Of a stretch of DNA of 27,352 nt, positions 7,994-16,142 are shown one piece after another. Numbering within the stretch: the stretch's first letter is position 1; each line of letters begins with the position of its first letter. A model generated the notes under the pieces. The model saw only the letters and a program-made list of their open reading frames with translations, was not told where the DNA came from and ran no database searches. A program made the translations under genes and the position numbers. Origin of the DNA: an uncultured Bacilli bacterium (GTDB lineage Bacteria > Bacillota_I > Bacilli_A > RF39 > UBA660); contig CAJGDV010000006.1 in assembly GCA_904502155.1 (NCBI GenBank), forward strand, positions 1-27,352, given 5' to 3'.

Positions 7994-9754
7994 CTAACTG
8001 TGTACAACGCATGAACCAAACATTTTTGTTAATTCATCGTCTTCTTCTTCTTTTTCTTTTGTAATAATTTTATTTAATTCTTCTATATATTTTGGATTTT
8101 CTTCTTTATATTCATATGTTACTGTTTTATTATTAAATGAAACTTTAATTTTATTCCATTCCTCAACACTTACTGTAACAACTTTAAATCTTTTTCCAAA
8201 AACTAATTCAATCAATTGTTCAATTTTATCTAACTCTCTTATAAAACAATTAACTGAGTAATTATCCTGACTTTCAAAAATCATATATTCATCAGAAATA
8301 GCTTTTAATGTTCTATCCACAATTAAATCTACAATAGCTTGATAAGTTGGATCATTTCTATAATTATTAATTTCAATCATTCTATTTCTATATTCCAACA
8401 AAGTACGTTTATCAAAACGAGATAAAGTATTATTAATTCTTAAATCTTGTATTTTCTTTATCAGTTCTTCTTTTGATAGTACTTCTTGTTCTTCTTTTAG
8501 AGCATCACTGTCTTCAACAATAGGTTCACAACTATTTTCTTCTATGTTTTCCTCAATAACATTTTCATCATTTTCGCAAGATGTTTGTGTCATTTCTACA
8601 ATATATGTCTTTTCTTCAGTTTCATTTTTTTCTTTTTCGTTATTTTCCTTTATTTTTGGAAAATTCTCGTTTTCCTTTATTTTTAAAGGATTTCCCATTG
8701 TCTCTGATACAATTTTTATTAAAATAATCTCAAGTGCTAACTTAGGATCTCCACTCTCTTTTATTTTATTGATGTTTGAATTAAGTTCATTTATTATTTT
8801 CATTATTGTATTATTATCCACTTCTGAATATTTTTCATATAAATAATTATTATCAATCAAATCTTTATTGATTCCATAAATTAATATATTTCTTAAATAT
8901 AAAAGTAGTTCTTCAGTAATTTTTACAATGCTTTTCCCACTATTACTAAATATTTCTATTTTAGATAAAATACTTTTAATATCACCATTAATAATATCAT
9001 CGATAAATTCAAGTATAAATCGATAATTAATTGAACCATTTATTTCATGAACATCATCAATAGTAATTTCACCATCACAATATGAGTTTACTTGATCTAG
9101 TAAGCTAATGCAATTTCTTAATCCTCCATCAGAAAGATTAACTATTTCATGTGCTACATCATCAGATATTTTAATATTTTCCTTTGAACATATTAACTTA
9201 ACTCTTTCAAACATTTTATTATTATTGATTTTTTTAAAATCAAATTTTTGACATCTTGATAAAACTGTTTCAGGAACTTTATGAACTTCAGTTGTTGCTA
9301 AAATAAATATTGCATGTGCTGGTGGTTCTTCTAACGTTTTTAATAAAGCATTAAAAGCTCCAGTTGTAAGCATATGAACCTCATCAATAATATATATTTT
9401 ATATTTTCCAATTGATGGGACATTATTAACTTTATTTCTTATTTCCCTTATTTCATCAACACCATTATTTGAAGCAGCATCTATTTCAATTATATCTGTA
9501 GATTGCTTATTATTTATTTGCGTACAAGAAACGCATTTATTACAAATTTCACCATTTCCTAATTCACATTTTACTGCTTTAGCTAATATTTTAGCTATAG
9601 ATGTTTTACCAGTCCCTCTAGGACCACTAAAAATATAGGCATGTGATAATTTGTTGTTTTTAAGTGCGTTTAAGATTGTCTTTACAACAACCTCTTGTCC
9701 TACCACATCATCAAATGTTGTTGGTCTGTATTTTCTGTATAATGCTTGATACAT
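7994..9754 (-). CDS. dnaX: DNA polymerase III subunits gamma/tau (clamp-loader ATPase)
   Basis: ATPase motor of the clamp loader. The protein has 586 residues from the ATG at 9754 (ribosome site AGAGGTGATCAA); an 18-residue upstream extension has no such signal and would start before the promoter -10. Walker A GPRGTGKT is at 44-51, zinc cysteines at 63, 71, 74 and 77, Walker B/DEVH at 124-127 and the SRC motif near 168. Domain III ends around residue 370 and is followed by an acidic Glu/Asn linker of about 70 residues, then the tau-specific C-terminal domain. At the start of the linker, codons AAA AAT form the slippery heptamer A AAA AAT; a -1 shift meets TGA at once and would give a 377-residue gamma-like form. 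This is inference. Confidence 0.96.
   Translation of the reverse strand: MYQALYRKYRPTTFDDVVGQEVVVKTILNALKNNKLSHAYIFSGPRGTGKTSIAKILAKAVKCELGNGEICNKCVSCTQINNKQSTDIIEIDAASNNGVDEIREIRNKVNNVPSIGKYKIYIIDEVHMLTTGAFNALLKTLEEPPAHAIFILATTEVHKVPETVLSRCQKFDFKKINNNKMFERVKLICSKENIKISDDVAHEIVNLSDGGLRNCISLLDQVNSYCDGEITIDDVHEINGSINYRFILEFIDDIINGDIKSILSKIEIFSNSGKSIVKITEELLLYLRNILIYGINKDLIDNNYLYEKYSEVDNNTIMKIINELNSNINKIKESGDPKLALEIILIKIVSETMGNPLKIKENENFPKIKENNEKEKNETEEKTYIVEMTQTSCENDENVIEENIEENSCEPIVEDSDALKEEQEVLSKEELIKKIQDLRINNTLSRFDKRTLLEYRNRMIEINNYRNDPTYQAIVDLIVDRTLKAISDEYMIFESQDNYSVNCFIRELDKIEQLIELVFGKRFKVVTVSVEEWNKIKVSFNNKTVTYEYKEENPKYIEELNKIITKEKEEEDDELTKMFGSCVVHS
8622..8631 (-). other. Candidate programmed frameshift/slippage site in dnaX
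   Basis: Seven A followed by TGA. In the dnaX frame it reads GAA AAA AAT GAA, so the heptamer A AAA AAT fits the X XXY YYZ rule. A -1 ribosomal shift, or insertion of one A by the polymerase, gives AAA AAA TGA. The truncated product ends just after domain III. A purine-rich AAAGGA lies about 17 bases upstream; no clear downstream hairpin is visible. Confidence 0.4.
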
Positions 9755-9775
9755 TTGATCACCTCTACCCATTAA

Positions 9776-9784
9776 ATTATAGCA
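9776..9784 (-). promoter_or_regulatory. Extended -10 promoter for dnaX operon
   Basis: The minus strand reads TGCTATAAT, a perfect extended -10 (TGnTATAAT), about 22 bases upstream of the dnaX ATG. The -35 region is only a T-run from the tadA terminator. Transcription would start near 9769 and give a leader of only about 15 bases that still holds the dnaX ribosome site. Confidence 0.65.
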
Positions 9785-9795
9785 TATTAAGGTCC

Positions 9796-9820
9796 AAAAA
9801 AAAAGCAATTAGGTTTGCTT
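9796..9820 (-). terminator. Intrinsic terminator of tadA
   Basis: Minus-strand RNA forms AAGCAA/TTGCTT with a 6-base loop, followed by about eight U. It overlaps the tadA stop codon and separates tadA from the dnaX promoter. Confidence 0.75.
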
Positions 9821-10256
9821 ATTTTCTTTTATTTTTAAAAAAATCTTGTAATATTTTTAATGATTCTTCATCGTTAAGATTTTTAACTTCAGTCATTATA
9901 TGAGTATTCTTATTAAATAATTTATCAACACTTTCAACATATCCAAATCTTTCAGATTTAACACCATAATATAGTTTTTTTATTCTAGACTGTATTATAG
10001 CACCACAACACATTAGACAAGGTTCTAAAGTAACATAAAGTTCGCAACCTTCTAAATGCCAGTTTTTTAATTTTTTGCACGCTTTTTCTATTGCAATTAT
10101 TTCAGCATGTTTTATAGCATTCTTGCATTTTTCTTTTTGATTATATCCTCTTGCTATTATTTTGCCATCTTTAACAATAACAGCTCCAACTGGAACTTCA
10201 TCTTTCTTATATGCCTTTTGCGCTTCTTTGAAAGCTTCTTTCATAAATTCATTCAT
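9819..10256 (-). CDS. tadA: tRNA-specific adenosine deaminase TadA
   Basis: Deaminates A34 to inosine in tRNA(Arg)ACG, allowing CGN decoding. The 145-residue protein has the cytidine/deoxycytidylate deaminase zinc site: His50-Ala-Glu52 and Pro79-Cys80-Leu-Met-Cys83. Length is slightly short of E. coli TadA, as in other Firmicutes. The ATG has GGGTGATTTAA in front. The gene begins only about 16 bases after the 3' end of the SRP RNA, so no separate promoter fits; it is probably read through from the SRP RNA promoter. In B. subtilis the tadA homologue yaaJ, scr and dnaX are neighbours in a slightly different order. Confidence 0.96.
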   Translation of the reverse strand: MNEFMKEAFKEAQKAYKKDEVPVGAVIVKDGKIIARGYNQKEKCKNAIKHAEIIAIEKACKKLKNWHLEGCELYVTLEPCLMCCGAIIQSRIKKLYYGVKSERFGYVESVDKLFNKNTHIMTEVKNLNDEESLKILQDFFKNKRK

Positions 10257-10271
10257 TTAAATCACCCTAAT

Positions 10272-10348
10272 AAAAAAGCACACACATTTGGAGGATCTTA
10301 AGGCTGCTGAATTCCTTCTCTGACCTGGTTCAATCACAAATGTTGTGC
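10272..10348 (-). ncRNA. ffs: Small signal recognition particle RNA (4.5S/scRNA type)
   Basis: The minus strand contains the conserved helix-8 core: ACCAGGTCAG, then GAA-GGAA-TTC, then AGCAGCC. This gives the outer GGU/GCC pairs, the symmetric loop CAGA/AGCA bound by Ffh, an inner 3-bp stem GAA/UUC and the GGAA tetraloop. The inner stem differs from the usual UCC/GGA but stays paired. The ends GCACAACATTTG and CAAATGTGTGTGC pair to close one long hairpin, followed by T6 as terminator. The molecule is about 71-77 nt, the minimal type without an Alu domain. The 5' end is set by the promoter; ends are accurate to a few bases. Confidence 0.92.
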
Positions 10349-10354
10349 AATTTA

Positions 10355-10383
10355 AATATACTATAAACTATATAACTTGTCAA
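10355..10383 (-). promoter_or_regulatory. Promoter of the SRP RNA
   Basis: TTGACA (10378-10383) and TATATT (10355-10360) on the minus strand, separated by 17 bp, with the predicted +1 G at 10348. A parS site abuts the -35 on its upstream side. Confidence 0.8.
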
Positions 10384-10399
10384 CGTTTCACGTGAAACA
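10384..10399. promoter_or_regulatory. parS site 1 (15/16 match)
   Basis: CGTTTCACGTGAAACA differs from the Bacillus parS consensus TGTTTCACGTGAAACA only in its first base; the inner 14 bp form a perfect palindrome. It touches the -35 element of the SRP RNA promoter. parS is the nucleation site for the ParB/Spo0J chromosome-segregation protein, usually clustered around oriC, here about 9 kb away. Confidence 0.9.
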
Positions 10400-10454
10400 T
10401 TTGAAAAATATTTTAAAAACAGAATTATTAGGACAAAATTATTTCTCAGGAAAT

Positions 10455-10483
10455 AAAAAAAAGATGTTTCACGTGAAACATCT
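10455..10483 (-). terminator. Perfect parS site 2, also the gyrA intrinsic terminator
   Basis: TGTTTCACGTGAAACA at 10465-10480 matches the parS consensus exactly. With flanking AGA/TCT the palindrome is 22 bp (10462-10483). On the minus strand it starts inside the gyrA TAG stop codon and is followed by seven U, so the transcript forms a stem of about 9 bp with an ACGU loop and a U-tract: a canonical Rho-independent terminator. One sequence thus appears to serve both segregation and transcription termination. Confidence 0.88.
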
Positions 10484-12959
10484 ATTCTTTGTTATCTTCA
10501 TTTTGAGGATTTTCATTATTTTCTGATTGTTCTTCTTCAATATTTTCTTCTCTTTCAAGAACAGCAATTGTACTAACTTGTTGATTATCTTTTAAATTGA
10601 TAAGTTTAACACCTTGTGCAACACGTCCTGTTTGAGAAATTTGTCTAGTGTCCATTCTAATTATTACACCATTATTTGTAACAATCATTAAATCTTCTTC
10701 ACCATTTAAAGTTTTGAAACCAACAATATTACCGTTTTTATCAGTAACATTTAATGCTTTAACACCTTTGCTACCTCTATGTGTCATTCTGTATTCTTCG
10801 ATGCTTGTTTGTTTACCATAACCCTTTTCAGTAACAACTAATACGTTTTGATCTTTAAATGCTATTTCACATCCGACACAAATTCCGTCACCAACATCTA
10901 TACCTTTAACACCTGCAGCACTTCTTCCCATAACTCTTATTTCATCTTCAACAAATCGAATCATTCTACCATTTGAAGATGCTATTAAAATTTCGTTATT
11001 TCCATCAGTTTTATTAACTGATATCAATTCGTCATTTTCTCTTAATGTTATAGCTATTTTTCCGTTTGCTCTAATGTTTTCGAATTCAGATATATTAGTT
11101 CTTTTTACTAAACCATTTTGTGTACAGAATACAACATATCCTTCTTTATCTTCATTTCCTACATTTAACATTGCTTTGATTTTTTCATCTTTTTCAATTG
11201 GTAATAAGTTAATTATTGGTAATCCCTTAGATTGTCTATTAAATGAAGGAACTTCATATCCTTTGATTCGATATACTTTACCTTTATTAGTGAAGAACAT
11301 TATATAATCATGTGTAGACATTGAAATAATGTTTTCAACATAATCCTCTTCGTTTGTAGACATACCTTTGATTCCTACTCCACCACGATTTTGTGTCTTG
11401 TAAGTTTCGCTAGTCATACGTTTAATATAACCTTTGTTTGTTAATGTTATAACTACATCTTCAACAGGAATTAATGATTCATCCTCAATATAATCAATTG
11501 CAGTCATATCAATCATAGTTCTTCTATCATCAGAATATTTATTTTTAATTTCTAATAATTCTTCTTTAATAATAGCAAGAACTTTTTCTTCTGAAGCAAG
11601 AATTGATTTATAATATTCAATTTTTTCAAGTAATTCTTTTAATTCTGCTTCAATTTTATCTTTTTCAAGACCAGTTAATCTTCTTAGTTTCATTTCTAAG
11701 ATAGCTTCTGTTTGAATTTCATCTAAATTAAATTTTAAATTTAATTGTTCTTTAGCAATAGCATCTGTTTTAGAAGCTTTTATTATTTTAATAACTTCAT
11801 CAATATTATCTAATGCTATTTTTAAACCTTCTAATATATGAACTCTTTTTTCTGCTTTATTAAGTTCAAATCTTGTTCTTCTAATTATTATTTCTTTTTG
11901 ATAATCAATATATTTTGAAATAATATCTTTTAAACCTAATGTTTTTGGAGTTCCTTGATCAAGCATTAAGAATATAATCCCATAATTTGTTTGGAATTGA
12001 GTATGCTTATATAAATTATTTAAAACAATTTGTGCATTAGCATCCTTTTTTAAAGTAATAGTAATTTTAATACCTTCTTTAAGATCAGTATGGTAATCAC
12101 TAATTCCTTCTATAACTTTATTATGAACTAATTCAGCAACTTTATTTTTTAAATCTTGAGTATTAACACCATAAGGAACTTCATCAATAATAATATAATT
12201 TCTTCCATTTTTTTCTTCTATTCTTGCTTTGCTTCGAATAGTAATAGTGCCTCTACCTGTTTCATAAGCCTTTTTAATTCCGCTATTTCCCAGTATTATA
12301 CCTCCAGTTGGGAAGTCTGGACCTTTAATATGTTGCATTAATCCTAAAGTATCTATTTCAGGATTATCAATATATGCAACACATCCATCAATTACTTCTC
12401 CTAAATTATGAGGAGGAATATTTGTAGCCATACCAACTGCAATACCCATAGTACCATTTACTAGAATATTTGGAAATCTAGATGGTAGTATTTCTGGTTC
12501 GCTTTCTGATTCATCGAAGTTAGGAGTGAAATTTACAGTATCCTTATTTATATCTCTTAATAATTCTAAAGATATTTTTGAAAGCCTAGATTCTGTATAA
12601 CGCATCGCTGCTGCACCATAACCTTCTATATTACCAAAGTTACCATGTCCATCAACTAACATATTTCTATAACTAAAGTCTTGTGCCATACGAACCATAG
12701 CTTCGTAAATACTTGAATCACCATGTGGATGGTATTTCCCCATAACATCCCCAACAATTCTTGCACTTTTTTTATGAGGTTTATCAGGTGTATATCCTGA
12801 TTCATACATTGAATATAAAATTCTTCTATGTACTGGTTTTAAACCATCTCTTAAATCAGGAAGAGCACGAGATACGATAACACTCATCGAATACTCAATA
12901 AACGAATCTTTTATTTCTTTTACTATATTATTTTCTTCTAATCTATCATTTACGCTCAT
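10482..12959 (-). CDS. gyrA: DNA gyrase subunit A
   Basis: Breaks and rejoins DNA in the gyrase A2B2 complex. The 825-residue protein has the catalytic tyrosine at 121 (AAMRYTE) and the winged-helix quinolone region with Ser82 and Glu86, the common susceptible-type residues of Gram-positives. The C-terminal beta-pinwheel begins with a degenerate GyrA box, QNRGGVG (consensus QRRGGKG), near residue 515, and the protein ends in an acidic Glu/Asn tail. The ATG has a strong ribosome site, AGGAGGTGTATTT. It follows gyrB by 11 bases in the recF-gyrB-gyrA operon; a parS palindrome overlaps its stop. Confidence 0.98.
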   Translation of the reverse strand: MSVNDRLEENNIVKEIKDSFIEYSMSVIVSRALPDLRDGLKPVHRRILYSMYESGYTPDKPHKKSARIVGDVMGKYHPHGDSSIYEAMVRMAQDFSYRNMLVDGHGNFGNIEGYGAAAMRYTESRLSKISLELLRDINKDTVNFTPNFDESESEPEILPSRFPNILVNGTMGIAVGMATNIPPHNLGEVIDGCVAYIDNPEIDTLGLMQHIKGPDFPTGGIILGNSGIKKAYETGRGTITIRSKARIEEKNGRNYIIIDEVPYGVNTQDLKNKVAELVHNKVIEGISDYHTDLKEGIKITITLKKDANAQIVLNNLYKHTQFQTNYGIIFLMLDQGTPKTLGLKDIISKYIDYQKEIIIRRTRFELNKAEKRVHILEGLKIALDNIDEVIKIIKASKTDAIAKEQLNLKFNLDEIQTEAILEMKLRRLTGLEKDKIEAELKELLEKIEYYKSILASEEKVLAIIKEELLEIKNKYSDDRRTMIDMTAIDYIEDESLIPVEDVVITLTNKGYIKRMTSETYKTQNRGGVGIKGMSTNEEDYVENIISMSTHDYIMFFTNKGKVYRIKGYEVPSFNRQSKGLPIINLLPIEKDEKIKAMLNVGNEDKEGYVVFCTQNGLVKRTNISEFENIRANGKIAITLRENDELISVNKTDGNNEILIASSNGRMIRFVEDEIRVMGRSAAGVKGIDVGDGICVGCEIAFKDQNVLVVTEKGYGKQTSIEEYRMTHRGSKGVKALNVTDKNGNIVGFKTLNGEEDLMIVTNNGVIIRMDTRQISQTGRVAQGVKLINLKDNQQVSTIAVLEREENIEEEQSENNENPQNEDNKE

Positions 12960-12970
12960 AAATACACCTC

Positions 12971-14896
12971 CTATATATCAAGATTTTTAGCATACACTGC
13001 ATTTTCTTCAATAAATTTTCTTCTAGGTTCTACTTCTTCACCCATAAGTTTTGAGAAAATTTCATCAGCAGCAATAACATCATCTACTGTAATTTTTCTT
13101 AAAATACGTTTATTTATGTCCATTGTTGTTTCATTTAATTCTTCTGCATCCATTTCCCCTAACCCTTTCATACGCATGATATCGTATTTAGTATTAGGAT
13201 TTAATGTTGCTAAATATTGATCACGTTCTTGTTCATTAAGTACATACTTAATTGTTTTACCATGTTTTATACAAAATAATGGTGGTTGAGCTGCATATAC
13301 ATGCCCTGTTTCTACTATAGGTCTAAAGAATCTAAAGAATAAAGTTAATAATAATACTCTAATATGAGAACCATCTACATCGGCATCGGTCATGATTATT
13401 ATTTTGTCATATCTTAATTTACTTAAATCGAATTCTGCACCTATACCTGTACCAAAAGCAGTAATAATAGTTCTTATTTCTTCATTGCTTAATGCTCTAT
13501 CTAATCTTGCTTTTTCAACATTTAGAATTTTACCTCTTAAAGGTAAAATTGCTTGAGTCATTGAATCTCTACCTTTAATAGCTGATCCACCAGCCGAATC
13601 CCCTTCGACTAAGAAAATTTCACATAATTTAGGATCTTTTTCCTTACAATCATTTAATTTCCCACCAAAATTTATAACATCTAAATCGCTTTTTCTACGT
13701 GTTAATTCACGTGCTCTTTTAGCAGCAACTCTAGCTCTTGCAGCTGTCATCGTTTTTTCAACGATTATTTTTGCAGTATCAGGATTTTCTAATAAGAATC
13801 TTTCAAATCCTTCTGCGAATACATTATCAGCAAGTTTTCTTACTTCTGAATTTCCTAAACGTCCTTTTGTTTGACCTTCAAATTGTGGATTAGGATGTTT
13901 ACAAGAAACAATCATAGTAAGACCTTCTTTTACGTCTTCACCTGATAATGAATCATCTTTTTCTTTTAGAATATTATTTTTTCTTGCGTAATTGTTAATA
14001 ATTCTAGTTAATGCTCTTTTAACACCTTCTTCATGAGTTCCACCGTCATGAGTATTAATATTATTAACAAAAGAATAAATACTATCACTATATCCTGAAT
14101 TATATTGCATAGCAACTTCAAATATAATTCCGTCTTCTTCACCTTCTAAATGAATAATATCATTTTGAATTGGAGTTTTATTTTGATTTAAATATTTAAC
14201 ATATTCACTAATTCCACCTTCATAAAGGAAAACATCACCAATTGAATCATTATCATCTCTATCATCTCTTAAAGTTAATCTTAATCCTTTATTTAAAAAT
14301 GCTAATTCTCTTGTTCTAACTTTTAATGTTTCATAATCATAAATATCTGTATCAAAAATTTCTGGATCTGGTTTAAAAGTAACTGTTGTACCAGTTCTAT
14401 TTTCTTCACATTCACCAATTACTGTTAAATGCTGAGTAGTTTTCCCACCATTTTCAAATTTAGTTTCATGAATTTTTCCATCTTTGTATACTGTAACAGT
14501 TACAAATTTTGATAAGGCGTTAACAACTGAAGCTCCAACTCCATGAAGACCTCCAGAAACCTTATAACCTCCACCACCAAATTTTCCACCAGCATGTAAT
14601 ACTGTATAAACTGTTTCAACTGTTGAAATACCTGTTTTTTTATGAACTCCTACTGGAATTCCACGACCATCATCTTTAACAGTAATTGTATTACCTTTTC
14701 CAATGATTATATCTATATTATTACAGTACCCAGCTAGTGCTTCATCTATTGAGTTATCAACGATTTCCCAAACTAAATGATGTAACCCTTTAACGTCTGT
14801 AGTACCAATATACATACCTGGTCTTTTACGTACAGCTTCTAATCCTTCTAATACTTGGATATCCGAAGCATCATAGTGTTTTTCTTCATTTTCCAT
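12971..14896 (-). CDS. gyrB: DNA gyrase subunit B
   Basis: ATPase subunit of gyrase. The 641-residue protein has the GHKL ATP site (EIVDNSIDEA, DDGRGIP, GGLHGVG), the transducer domain, and the Toprim domain with EGDSAGG, PLRGKILNVE and DADVDGSHIR. Length equals typical Firmicutes GyrB (no proteobacterial insertion). The ATG at 14896 follows AGAGGTGATAAT, inside which lies the recF stop codon TAG, so recF and gyrB are translationally coupled. No remB (yaaB) gene is found between recF and gyrB, unlike Bacillus. Confidence 0.98.
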   Translation of the reverse strand: MENEEKHYDASDIQVLEGLEAVRKRPGMYIGTTDVKGLHHLVWEIVDNSIDEALAGYCNNIDIIIGKGNTITVKDDGRGIPVGVHKKTGISTVETVYTVLHAGGKFGGGGYKVSGGLHGVGASVVNALSKFVTVTVYKDGKIHETKFENGGKTTQHLTVIGECEENRTGTTVTFKPDPEIFDTDIYDYETLKVRTRELAFLNKGLRLTLRDDRDDNDSIGDVFLYEGGISEYVKYLNQNKTPIQNDIIHLEGEEDGIIFEVAMQYNSGYSDSIYSFVNNINTHDGGTHEEGVKRALTRIINNYARKNNILKEKDDSLSGEDVKEGLTMIVSCKHPNPQFEGQTKGRLGNSEVRKLADNVFAEGFERFLLENPDTAKIIVEKTMTAARARVAAKRARELTRRKSDLDVINFGGKLNDCKEKDPKLCEIFLVEGDSAGGSAIKGRDSMTQAILPLRGKILNVEKARLDRALSNEEIRTIITAFGTGIGAEFDLSKLRYDKIIIMTDADVDGSHIRVLLLTLFFRFFRPIVETGHVYAAQPPLFCIKHGKTIKYVLNEQERDQYLATLNPNTKYDIMRMKGLGEMDAEELNETTMDINKRILRKITVDDVIAADEIFSKLMGEEVEPRRKFIEENAVYAKNLDI

Positions 14897-14906
14897 ATTA
14901 TCACCT

Positions 14907-16016
14907 CTATAATTCTGTTATTTCACAATTGCTGATTTTAAATATTTTAGCATTTTCAATAATTTCATTACTAATGTTATTTATATCAGTCGTTGTAATA
15001 AATGTTTGAATATCTTTTTTTAGATATGATAAAACATTATTTTTTCTTTTATCATCTAATTCACTAAAAATATCATCTAATAATAATATAGGATATTCAT
15101 CAGTTTGTTTATAAAACAATTCTATTTCTGCTAGTTTGAAAACTAAAACAGATAATTTTTGTTGACTTTGTGATCCCATTAATTTTAAATCGTCATCAAA
15201 TAACATAAAATGAAAATCATCTTTGTGTGGTCCGTATAAAGTACTACCAAATGATATTTCTTTTTCACGATTATTTTTAAATGATTCTTTTAAAATTTTT
15301 GTAATCTCAATATCATTAAAATTATCAATGTGTGGTGTGGTTACATATTTTATATTAAACCCATCTTTTTCCATAGTACGCATATATATATCTTTTGAAT
15401 GTTTTGATATTTTTTTTAAAAACTTATTTCTTATTTTATATATATATGTTGCTCTATTTATTAAATGTTCTTCTAAAATAGAGAGGTATGTTTCATCAAT
15501 TCTTATATCATTTTTTAATTTTTTTAAATAATCATTTCTCATTTTTAATAATGAGTTATAATCATTTAACACTTTAGAATATAAAGAATTCAGTTGCATT
15601 ATCTCCATATTAAGATATTTTCTTCTTATATCTGGAGAACCTTTTATTATTTCAAGATCATCTGGTGAAAAAATTATAACGTTCATGTTTGATAAATAAT
15701 CTGATAGTTTTGTAGATTTCTTGTTGTTTAGATAATATATCTTCCCTTTTTCGTTATAATTTATTTTTAATTCATCAACAAAATCTTTTTTTTGAACATT
15801 TCCTAATAGTGAATAATTCGATTCATTTATTTTAACCAAATTATTGTCATTAACAGGTCTAAAACTTTTCGAAAGTGCTAAAACATATATTGATTCTATA
15901 ATATTTGTTTTACCTAATGCATTATCACCAACAAAAATATTTATGTTTTTTGAAAAATTAATATTTAAGTTTTTATAATTCCTAAAATTTGTTACTTTTA
16001 TGTTGTTCAAATACAC
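14907..16016 (-). CDS. recF: Recombination/repair ATPase RecF
   Basis: SMC-like ATPase that directs RecOR to single-strand gaps. The 369-residue protein has Walker A GDNALGKT at 30-37, the ABC signature region with GSQSQQKLS, and Walker B LLLDDIFSELD near the C-terminus. The start is GTG at 16016, preceded by GAGGCGATAAT; an overlapping ATG two bases upstream is out of frame and stops at the fourth codon. The gene heads recF-gyrB-gyrA and has its own extended -10 promoter, with a leader of about 70 bases. Confidence 0.95.
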   Translation of the reverse strand: MYLNNIKVTNFRNYKNLNINFSKNINIFVGDNALGKTNIIESIYVLALSKSFRPVNDNNLVKINESNYSLLGNVQKKDFVDELKINYNEKGKIYYLNNKKSTKLSDYLSNMNVIIFSPDDLEIIKGSPDIRRKYLNMEIMQLNSLYSKVLNDYNSLLKMRNDYLKKLKNDIRIDETYLSILEEHLINRATYIYKIRNKFLKKISKHSKDIYMRTMEKDGFNIKYVTTPHIDNFNDIEITKILKESFKNNREKEISFGSTLYGPHKDDFHFMLFDDDLKLMGSQSQQKLSVLVFKLAEIELFYKQTDEYPILLLDDIFSELDDKRKNNVLSYLKKDIQTFITTTDINNISNEIIENAKIFKISNCEITEL

Positions 16017-16091
16017 ATTATCGCCTCATTTTCGTTTTTAAGCCTGTTTTTAGAAAAAAGTGTGTCTACATATACACCTATACACAAATCA

Positions 16092-16100
16092 ATTATATCA
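16092..16100 (-). promoter_or_regulatory. Extended -10 promoter for recF-gyrB-gyrA
   Basis: Minus strand TGATATAAT (TGnTATAAT). There is no recognisable -35, only a T-run from the preceding comK terminator at 17-bp spacing. Predicted start near 16085, about 70 bases before recF. The leader holds a weak GTGT/ACAC hairpin followed by six U (16054-16059), which could act as an attenuator; this is uncertain. Confidence 0.6.
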
Positions 16101-16112
16101 TAAATTTGGCGC

Positions 16113-16142
16113 AAAAAAAAGAAAAACACATTAAATGTCTTT
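16113..16142 (-). terminator. Probable intrinsic terminator of comK
   Basis: Minus strand AAAGACAT-TTA-ATGTGTTT (one G-G mismatch in the stem), followed by a C and eight U at 16113-16120. It overlaps the comK stop codon. The stem is weak but the U-tract is good. Confidence 0.5.

Noticed and set aside
10107..10301. Plus-strand frame across tadA and the SRP RNA
   Set aside because: Antisense to two well-supported genes, with no ribosome site or protein-like composition.
16078..16086. DnaA-box-like CTATACACA near the recF promoter
   Set aside because: One mismatch even to TTATNCACA, isolated, and expected by chance in this base composition.
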